Of a DNA stretch of 40,630 bases, positions 23,753 through 31,400 are shown one piece after another. Position numbers and translations under genes: made by a program. The notes under the pieces were generated by a model. That model saw nothing but the letters and a program-made list of their open reading frames with translations, made no database searches and was not told the DNA's origin. How positions within the stretch are numbered: the stretch's first letter is position 1; each line of letters opens with the position of its first letter. The DNA is from Clostridiales bacterium. Its GTDB lineage: Bacteria; Bacillota; Clostridia; Oscillospirales; Oscillospiraceae. The DNA is taken from the NCBI GenBank assembly GCA_902363045.1, contig CABIYX010000019.1, positions 1 through 40,630 on the forward strand, read 5' to 3'.

Positions 23753-26026
23753 TTATTTTTTCTTATTGCGTTTTTTGGATGTGTTGCCATTGGGCGGAGC
23801 CGCCGGCCGTTTGATCCGGTGAGTCCCCGCCGAACTGTCTTTTGCCGTGGTTTCTTCGGAAGCCGTTTGGATTGTAGGCGGCCTTGGGGCGCCGGAAATT
23901 CTGCGTGATTCCTTTGCCCCAGTGGAAGCCTGCGTGCCCCCTATGGGAGGCCGGCTGGGACCAGCGGCCCGCTGCGTCCCTGCTGTACCGGCCGGAGGCT
24001 GAGTGCCGCCCACGGGAGGCCGGCTGGGACCGGAGGGCTGCCGCGCTCCTGCCGTACCGGCTGGGGGCTGGGTGCCGCCCACGGGAGGCCGGCTGGGACT
24101 GGAGGGCTGCCGCGTTCCTGCCGTACCGGCTGGGGGCTGGGTGCCGCCCATGGAAGGCCGGCTGGGACCGGAGGGCTGCCGCGTTCCTGCTGTACCGACT
24201 GGGGGCTGGGTGCCGCCCACGGGAGGCCGGCTGGGGTCGGAGGCCCGCTGTGCCCCTGCCATATCGGTCATGGGCTGGGTGTCCTCCCCGGGATGCTGGC
24301 TTGAGCCGGGAGGCCGCCGTGCCCATGCTGTGCCGATCGTGGGCTGTGAGCTGCCCACGGGAGGCTGGCCGGAGCTGGAGGCCCGCTGCGTCCCTGCCGT
24401 ACCAGCCGGGGGCTGGGTACCGCCCACAGGGGGGCGGCTGGGACTGGGAGCCCGCCGCGTCCCTGCCGTATCGGTCGGGGGCTGTATGTCCCTTCTGTAA
24501 CTGGAATCCGGCTCTTTTCCTGCCCCATAGTCGCTTTTCCCGGGCGCAGATACGCCTGGAGGAGTGGAGATTTTAGGCGTACCGTTTTGGCGTATCGGAG
24601 GCCGCTGCGGACGGTCCTGAGTGGCTTGCTGAGACGATTGCCGCTCCGATGTGATACGAAATGCTTCTTTTCCGGTTTTCCGATAGGAGTGTGAAAAAGT
24701 ACCTGCCGCATCGGTAGCCTGTTTGGAATGTGCTGCGGACTGATGCTGGGAAGATGCTGCCTGCGTGGCTGCCTCAGCCCCTTCTGGCACCTGCCCCATA
24801 AGTATCGTGTTTATTCTGAAGCGCTGGCCGGCACCGGCTCCACCGCTTCTCTGCTCGGGAGGAACAGATGTATGCCGGGTTGGCTTTGCGTCCGGCGGGC
24901 AGCTTGGGCCTCCGGACTTGGGCTGATCCTTGCGCGTTGAAGGCGGCGCTGTCTGTGTTTCAGTAGAGGCAGACTGCTGCGCGCTTGTGCTTGCCGCATA
25001 TGCAGCCCGTTCACTCTCCCGGTGCGTTCCAGACTGACCGCGGCCTGGGCCACCCTGACCTGACCCGCCGCCAGGCGGCGTAGCCCCCCCACCCCCGGAT
25101 GGAGGCGGAGAAGGCGGTGGGGTGCTGGAGCTGCCCGCAGCGTGGCCGCCGTGGGGCTTTGCGCCGCCGCTTCCCTTTGATGCGGCCGATGCGGAGCGGG
25201 TTACAGCCATTCCAAGCCCGCGAATGGCCGCAAAGGCCACCATACCAGGTAACCCACGCCCAAGCCCATCCCCGGTGATTGCGGGATTTAGGCCGATTCG
25301 TGCCACAACGCTGTCTATTTTTCGGGCTACTCTTGCAATGCCGACAATCAGAAGCATCCAGGGCAGCACTCCCAGGCCGGACGGCACATAGCCCATTGCG
25401 GAAATCAGCAGCTTCAAAAAGATGATGTTCATAACCATCATCAGACACATTGAAGCGAACATCCGGCACCAGCCCTTGAAGATGTCCTCTGTGCTCTTTG
25501 AGCCGCCCAGTCCGAATGCAAGCGGCGCCATCAGCACCAGAACAGCGGTCACTACATACCGTTCCGCCACTTCAAAGCACAGCTTAACAAACTGCCACAT
25601 AACTACAAAGCCAACAATGATGATCAGCAGCCAGGACGCCCCAATATTAAAATTGCTCTCATCCGGAATGGTCACGGTAACACTGCTTGGTATCTGGAGC
25701 ATTTGTATGATCTGAGCGGAAATATTCAGCCCGATCTCACAGATTTGCTGGCTTGCCAGGAGAAGAAAGGCAAACACAAAGGTGCGGGTGAAGAGGAGTT
25801 TTGGGTCCTCACCCTCGAAACCGAGGCCGGAGACCATGGACCGAACGGCTTGGAATACAAGATTCCCCATTAGGAGCGCCCAGCCGGCGGCAATCAGAAT
25901 GGAAAGAATGTCCTTCGCAACAGGAGCTACCCGGAAAAAGTAGTCCAAGTCCATACTGAACACAGTCAGCAGGGAATTTGCAATGTACTGCACCATCTCC
26001 AGGCACAGGCTGTAGATCCATTGCAC
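23753..26026 (-). CDS. TrbL/VirB6-like channel protein with repetitive proline-rich tail
   Basis: This 757-aa protein has about six membrane segments in residues 15-260, then a low-complexity tail of nearly 500 residues. The N-terminal part matches TrbL/VirB6-type inner-membrane channel proteins of Firmicutes elements. The tail contains eight tandem copies of a 23-residue unit built on PSRPPVGGTQPPAGTAGT, ending in a very basic KKRNKKK. The tail is probably disordered; whether it spans the wall or contacts DNA or wall polymers is unknown. The start is GTG 26026, the only usual start codon before an in-frame TAG upstream. Its ribosome site (AAAGG) is modest. Confidence 0.85.
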   Translation of the reverse strand: MQWIYSLCLEMVQYIANSLLTVFSMDLDYFFRVAPVAKDILSILIAAGWALLMGNLVFQAVRSMVSGLGFEGEDPKLLFTRTFVFAFLLLASQQICEIGLNISAQIIQMLQIPSSVTVTIPDESNFNIGASWLLIIIVGFVVMWQFVKLCFEVAERYVVTAVLVLMAPLAFGLGGSKSTEDIFKGWCRMFASMCLMMVMNIIFLKLLISAMGYVPSGLGVLPWMLLIVGIARVARKIDSVVARIGLNPAITGDGLGRGLPGMVAFAAIRGLGMAVTRSASAASKGSGGAKPHGGHAAGSSSTPPPSPPPSGGGGATPPGGGSGQGGPGRGQSGTHRESERAAYAASTSAQQSASTETQTAPPSTRKDQPKSGGPSCPPDAKPTRHTSVPPEQRSGGAGAGQRFRINTILMGQVPEGAEAATQAASSQHQSAAHSKQATDAAGTFSHSYRKTGKEAFRITSERQSSQQATQDRPQRPPIRQNGTPKISTPPGVSAPGKSDYGAGKEPDSSYRRDIQPPTDTAGTRRAPSPSRPPVGGTQPPAGTAGTQRASSSGQPPVGSSQPTIGTAWARRPPGSSQHPGEDTQPMTDMAGAQRASDPSRPPVGGTQPPVGTAGTRQPSGPSRPSMGGTQPPAGTAGTRQPSSPSRPPVGGTQPPAGTAGARQPSGPSRPPVGGTQPPAGTAGTQRAAGPSRPPIGGTQASTGAKESRRISGAPRPPTIQTASEETTAKDSSAGTHRIKRPAAPPNGNTSKKRNKKK
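23912..24463 (-). repeat. Eight 69-bp tandem repeats within the TrbL-like gene
   Basis: The block GGGAGGCCGGCTGGG recurs with an exact 69-bp period (for example 23945, 24014, 24083). Eight units, some diverged, code for 23-residue repeats. Copy number probably varies between strains. Confidence 0.85.
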
Positions 26027-26184
26027 AAAACCTTTGAAGATATTTTCAAGGATAGGAAATCCCCCCTATTCGGGGGACTCCCATTCGGCACGGGCCTCCT
26101 TCCAAACGCAATCCCCCGTTATTGGTTTATACTTTGACTGGGACAAAGCACCGGAGACGGGAGATATAGCGTGCGTTTCAGGCG

Positions 26185-26736
26185 TTACGGTGCACGCCAC
26201 CGGTCCGTGAGGCCCTTTTGACGGATGCAGCCCGAACAAACCAATGCGCCCTGCGCGTCTGCGAAACCGCAGCCGGCACAGGACACATTTTGATAGTCTG
26301 TATTCTCGTTCTCCAGGATGTCGTAGACAATGCGCGCTGCCTTCAAACCGGAATCTGTCGGGCTGAAATAACACTCTGCGATGCCGCTGGCATGGAGCTC
26401 ATTCAGCAGACGATAAAATTCCCTCCAGCGCCAAAAGCGTTCTTCACTCAGAAATACGGCCTGCGCTGCGCTGCCTGGGGCAGAATCCAGATAGCCGAAA
26501 TGAAATTCCACCCTGCCGTTTCTGTTGATTCCAAAGGAGCAGGTTTGTCCATTTACACGCAAAACCTTTACCGCCCCGCCAGACCCGGGGATGTGCTTGA
26601 TTTGGACCGGCTCCAGCCGTATCACGTCTTCCTTCCTCTCGTAAGCATCCCAGGGGGCGAAGTACAAAGTTTGCCCGACCGAGAGCTGCCCTTTGAGGAA
26701 TTTGACCTGTGCTTTTAGATGGGAATCTGGACTCAT
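26185..26736 (-). CDS. Protein of unknown function with C-terminal zinc ribbon
   Basis: This 183-aa soluble protein ends in a four-cysteine zinc-ribbon-like element (CAGCGFADAQGALVCSGC, about 154-171). The rest is alpha/beta without a recognised motif. It lies in the transfer operon between the radical SAM and TrbL-like genes, 40 bases after the former. The 158 bases after it contain a short C/G hairpin and no gene. I do not recognise the family. Confidence 0.6.
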   Translation of the reverse strand: MSPDSHLKAQVKFLKGQLSVGQTLYFAPWDAYERKEDVIRLEPVQIKHIPGSGGAVKVLRVNGQTCSFGINRNGRVEFHFGYLDSAPGSAAQAVFLSEERFWRWREFYRLLNELHASGIAECYFSPTDSGLKAARIVYDILENENTDYQNVSCAGCGFADAQGALVCSGCIRQKGLTDRWRAP

Positions 26737-26776
26737 TTCCAGTCTTCAGCCCCTCTCCGCAAAAATGTTCCGGCAT

Positions 26777-27649
26777 CTACGGCTCGGTAAAACCGTCCGG
26801 GAACTCTGTTTTGATACGGTGATAAACCGACTGGGGGCGTACCCACAGCCGCTGGAACTTGTGCCACTGTTCCGCCTGCTTCCCGCCGGCGTCCCGGTAA
26901 AGCATCGCAAAGGGCCAAAAACCGGCTCGGTAGGTGTCAAGCAGCCGTTTTTCCGCCGCGTCCATCGTGTCTCCGGGGTAGCCAATCAGCACATAGCAGG
27001 CTGCCCGGTGTGAGGTCTGTGTGATGCCTCCTGACCGCAGCAGCCGTCCGGCCGCAATCAGCGGCTCATAGTCATCCGGCGTGTCGTAGGCAAAAAACAT
27101 ACGCTTGGCCCTGGACGCCTGAAGCAGTTCGACATGCCAGGGACGCAGCAGGCGGGCTTCCAACCCCCCGGTAAAGGCCGGGCGTTCCTGCCGCTGCATG
27201 AGCATGGCAAAGACCGCCCGGATATGAGCTTCTGAACATGCCAGAAGGTTGTCGTCCAGTACATTCCACCCCGAGGTGATGGGGAGCTCACGCAGAACGC
27301 CGCCTTCCCGCTTTGGTACAGCGCAAAACCAGCATCGGTTAGGGCAGCCGCGTGATGTGATTACATATCCGTATTTGAGATAGCGGCCGGGGACGAACGC
27401 ACCGCCTGGCTCACAAAAGGCCGGACCGCCCATTCGTACCGGAAGCCCTGTGGCGGACCACATATCCGCCAGCCGCTCCGCTTTTTGCATATCATAGGTG
27501 AAGGTTACGGAGATATGGACCTCGCTGATGTCCGGCAATTCCCCGCAAGGCGGCGGGCCGGTAAAGGCGTATGGGTCTTCTGGTGTAGCGGCCGTCCGTC
27601 TTGGGAATACCCTGGCGATTTTTCCGTGATTTGACGCCATATCTGTCAT
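26777..27649 (-). CDS. Radical SAM enzyme of a phage-associated family
   Basis: This 290-aa protein has the iron-sulfur motif CPNRCWFC with Cys102, Cys106 and Cys109 (Cx3Cx2C). The GGLEA and YDTPDD stretches follow, and a C-terminal YVLIGYPGDT. The N-terminus (IARVFPRRT) and the HISVTFT block match a radical SAM family I associate mainly with phages and mobile DNA. The reaction is not known to me; modification of DNA or a nucleotide is a guess. Its ATG overlaps the stop of the pilin-like gene by 4 bases (ATGA), so it is co-translated with conjugation genes, an odd place for an enzyme. Confidence 0.8.
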   Translation of the reverse strand: MTDMASNHGKIARVFPRRTAATPEDPYAFTGPPPCGELPDISEVHISVTFTYDMQKAERLADMWSATGLPVRMGGPAFCEPGGAFVPGRYLKYGYVITSRGCPNRCWFCAVPKREGGVLRELPITSGWNVLDDNLLACSEAHIRAVFAMLMQRQERPAFTGGLEARLLRPWHVELLQASRAKRMFFAYDTPDDYEPLIAAGRLLRSGGITQTSHRAACYVLIGYPGDTMDAAEKRLLDTYRAGFWPFAMLYRDAGGKQAEQWHKFQRLWVRPQSVYHRIKTEFPDGFTEP

Positions 27650-28032
27650 TGGGTGGATGTACCGCCGTCCGGATCAAGGGTTGCCAGGCCATCGAAAAGA
27701 GGCTGGACGTATGCCAGGAATGCCCCAATCCCGTTTATGACGATCCAGCAAAGCCAGATCCGTTTGAGCCAATCCCATGCCTGGTCGGTTTTATGCTGAT
27801 TATTGGACACCTTGGCTCCGACAACGGCGACCGCCGACATCAATCCGGCCAGTACAGTGCTGATGCCTGCGATTTTTGTGTAGACATCCTTGATGATGCG
27901 GTCTGCGGCATCCCACATATTCTCTACTGCGGAGGCTGAGACTGCCATACTGAACAGAAGGATCACGATAAGCATGATCTGCATATAGTAGCGTGGGAGC
28001 TTAGGCCCCAAACGCTCGAAATATATCTTCAA
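27646..28032 (-). CDS. VirB2/pilin-like membrane protein
   Basis: This 128-aa protein has a basic N-terminus and a signal-like hydrophobic stretch ending AVSASA (about 18-38). Two more membrane segments follow, near 58-75 and 95-117, with a charged loop containing KTDQAWDWLKRI between them. Small proteins with this two-helix plan and the WLKRI-x2-CWIVIN motif are the pilin- or VirB2-like subunits of Firmicutes conjugation modules. The start is taken as TTG 28032, because GGAGTGG lies 6 bases upstream; an ATG at 28059 is possible. It overlaps the radical SAM gene by 4 bases. Confidence 0.7.
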   Translation of the reverse strand: MKIYFERLGPKLPRYYMQIMLIVILLFSMAVSASAVENMWDAADRIIKDVYTKIAGISTVLAGLMSAVAVVGAKVSNNQHKTDQAWDWLKRIWLCWIVINGIGAFLAYVQPLFDGLATLDPDGGTSTQ

Positions 28033-28066
28033 AAAGACCACTCCAATCTGAAATATCATGTTTCCG

Positions 28067-28393
28067 TTACAGAATCAGCGGACAGGAATTGCCGGCAGTT
28101 TGATTTGCTGTATTTTCATAAAAGGCATCAATGTCCCCCATAGCGTCATAGGGCAGATGAAGCCAAACAATCGTCAGCACATCCAGAGGATATGTCCATG
28201 ACACTGCCTGGCGGACTTGCCTGAGCATCTGCTCCGCACCGTAATTTGCTGCGGGCGGGACGTAGGAGCGGCCGGCCGCATCCATATACACCAAATGTTC
28301 ATCTTTGGAAATAAAACGCCCTCCCAGCAATGACGCATAGGAAAACGCCGCTTGGCGAAGCTCATTGTTTCCGTAGAAATCCGCGTATCGCAC
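28067..28393 (-). CDS. Small conserved-looking protein of unknown function
   Basis: This 108-aa protein is soluble, with no signal. Aromatic residues are frequent (YADFYGN, WTYPLDVLTIVWLHLPYDAM). The ATG follows AGGAGG. It is the first gene of the transfer operon after the adhesin, and lies 34 or 7 bases before the pilin-like gene depending on that gene's start. I do not recognise it. Confidence 0.55.
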   Translation of the reverse strand: MRYADFYGNNELRQAAFSYASLLGGRFISKDEHLVYMDAAGRSYVPPAANYGAEQMLRQVRQAVSWTYPLDVLTIVWLHLPYDAMGDIDAFYENTANQTAGNSCPLIL

Positions 28394-28424
28394 AAAAGCT
28401 CTCCTCCTGTTCGTATGGGAAAGC

Positions 28425-28452
28425 GGTGGGACGGCCCGCAGGCCGTCCCACC
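28425..28452 (-). terminator. Hairpin after the adhesin gene
   Basis: A perfect 12-bp G-C-rich stem (GGTGGGACGGCC with its complement) closes on a 4-base loop, 17 bases after the adhesin stop codon. The T-run is short, so read-through into the transfer operon is likely. Confidence 0.6.
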
Positions 28453-28468
28453 AGTTCAGTTTATGGTG

Positions 28469-31400
28469 TTAATAACCGGTTTTAGGCAGCGTCGGCTCAT
28501 TCAGTCTGACGATCAGAGTGATCCACGCAGCCCGTCCGGTTTCCCACTGGCTCATGTACTGGCCGCCGGCATCGACCCGGTTGACCACCTGATAGCCATT
28601 GGCTAGGCTGGCGCTGGTCTGCACAGTGACAGTGGGCTTCACTACCGAGGCAAATCCAGCCGGGACTTTTCCGAATTCCAGACGCACATCTGTGACTACC
28701 TCGCCCTGCATCAGCTGGACAGCCGATAAATCGAAGGCGTAGTTGTTGGTACTGAGCAGGTTGGTTGCCAGTACACGGTAATCGTTATAGTTGGTCTTAT
28801 AGGTGATCTGGTAGTTGAGTCGGGTGTTGTAAGTGCCGGTCGTGATGGTCTTGGCTGTGGAGCAGTCCGTGGGGAATTGGTCGTGGAGATAGAAATTCTC
28901 CAGCGCCACATTGGAGTTGTTGGCCACCGTGAGGTCATAGCGCATAGAGTCCCCGGCCAGGAGCTGCTTGTTCCCGGTTTTGGTGACTGTGACCTTCAGA
29001 TTGGCCGGCTTGTCATAGGCCGCGATTTTGATGATCTGCCCCGCATACTCCAGCGTGACATCGTGGACAGTGGGATCAAGCTGATAATAGGCGGGCGCGG
29101 TGACTTCCCGGATTTTATAACGCATCAAAGGCAGGGGCTTGGAGGCAGCAACACCCCGGGCGTTCGTGGTGATGTAGTCCACCACCCGGCCGCTGCGCTC
29201 ATGGATGATTTCATAGACAGCTCCCTGGAGGGGTGTTCCTGCCGGATCACCTGTGACAGGATTGGCTTCAGAGGCGTACTTGTAAATCTGGATCTGGCCG
29301 GTAATGGCCTCGTTGACCCACTCAATTTCCGCTGTGCGGCCTGGGCGCACATAGACGGTCTTATACTCTTCGTCTAAGATATAGCCTTCAGCCGCTTCCA
29401 GCTCCCTCAAGTAAAACCGTCCGCTGGTATTGGCGCCGTCCGGAAGGTCGTCAGAGGTGATGTAAACATAGCCGTTATCATCGCTGGTGAACTCACCGAT
29501 GGGATTGCGGTCCTCATCGTAGAGCAGGAACTTGACGCCATAGATACCCTCGCCGCTGGTATCCACCTTATGGATCAAAATACCGGAATTGGCCTCATTC
29601 TTGATCCGCAGGGTGGTCACTTCTCCGTTTTTGACCTCGAAATAATGCGGGGTGTCGTCCAGCACGAAATCCGGGTTGGCCTCGACCTCAATCGCGTAAT
29701 AAGAGCCGTCCTCCAGGGGAAGATAGGCCCTGCCATTTTTATCGGTGGTGATGGTGTCTACCAGGGCGTCATCCATGCGGCGGATCTCAAAGGTGGTATC
29801 GGGAATCCGTTCGGAGGTCTTGCTCGCGTTGACCTTGATGACCTCGATTCCGCCTATAGGATTGTTATAAAAATATAGCTCCTGCGTGTCATTGGGATTG
29901 ATCACCACGGTTTGGGACTGCGTATTGGGGTCAATCGTATAGCCCGGGACGCTTTCCACCTCCGTCACCACCACAGTACCCGTGAGGCCAGAAAGAATAA
30001 TCTGCCCCTCAGAGTTGGTCCAGTACAGGCCGTTGCTGGAGAGCTGTCCACTGTCGGCATCCACAAAACTTCCGTCAGAGTATGTGATTTTGAACTGTAC
30101 TCCTTCAAGCGGCGTTTTCTTGTCGTCGCCCGAGAGTTTGTGGATAATGAGCTGGCCTGTGGGTTGATTGCGAAATTCAAGGGTAACCGTTTGACCGGCT
30201 TTGATTTGGGCAGTCTGGGGTGTGTTGTCCAGAAGGAAACCATCTTTTGCCCGGGTTTCTTTGACCACAAGTGTGGTGCCGGGGTCGATGCCCTCAATGA
30301 GGATGGTCCCGGCGGAATCGGTAGTGAAATAGCCGTTGCTGTCGCCCACCACCGTGCCGTCGCTCTCGGTCACAAAGAACTGAACATCAGAAATGGGAGA
30401 GTTATCGGCACTGGACACCTTTTTGATGAGTAGCGAGCCCTTGGGACTGTTGCCAAAATAGACCTGAACAACCTCCTGATCCTCGCCGGAGAGATAGACC
30501 GTCTGAGGCGGGGTGTCGATCACATGAGAGCCATCACTGGAGAGCTCTTCTATGATGTAAGTGCCGGCCTTGCAGCCCGTGACGGTGAAAGAACCATTGG
30601 CCGAAGTCCGGTAGGTCCCGATGACGGTGCCGCCGGTACCGGAGGTGTTGCCGCTCAGGTAACGGACCTGGAACACAGCCCCCTCAATGGCGGCTCCGGT
30701 CTCACTGTCATATTTCCACACAGAAATAGCCGAGAGAGGCCGGTTGCTGAAGCGGAACGTGTGCCCCTCGCCTGCGGCGATAAACGCCTCCTGCGTGTCC
30801 GGGTCCGCCAGAGCAAAGCCCGGCGCCGGCTCCAGCTCCTTTACCCGAAACCAGCCATCACGGAGGGAGAGGTCCGGGTCGGAGAGCACGATACGGCCCT
30901 CTTCATCGGTGTAGAACACGCCCAGATCGTTGTACTCTCCGGTAGCGGTGTTGTTGGATGCGTACCAAACCTGGAACGGTACATTTTCGATTCGATCATG
31001 TGTGATTGAATTTTCCTTGATGATCTCGATGGTGGGGCGCTTATAATTTTGGAAATAGACATCCCGATCCCGATTGGGGAACAGTGTCACCATCTGAGAA
31101 TCCTCGGCCAGCAGGTAGGGCTCCGGGACTGACTTTTCGATGACCTCCACGACGCCGGGCAGCAAGTTCTCCACCACAGCGACGCCGTTTTCGTCCGTCT
31201 CCACTTCCGCAATGGAGTGGCCGTCTGCACCTTTCACCAGATAGACCGTGTGCTCAATGGGCTCCCCGGTGTCCGCATCGGATTTATGGATATAAAGGTT
31301 GGGGCGCTTGTGGTTGGTTAGGGTGATGGTGCTGGTCTGCCCGGGGAACAGCTCCACATGGTGCTCGGTATCGTCCGGGATGTGGTCCAGTACCGAGGAC

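Noticed and set aside
23884..24576. Repetitive plus-strand frames opposite the TrbL-like tail
   Set aside because: They arise from the 69-bp repeats read on the other strand. No start signals are present.
26066..26374. 102-codon minus-strand frame overlapping the zinc-ribbon gene and the gap before the TrbL-like gene
   Set aside because: It overlaps a better-supported gene in another frame, and no ribosome site precedes it.
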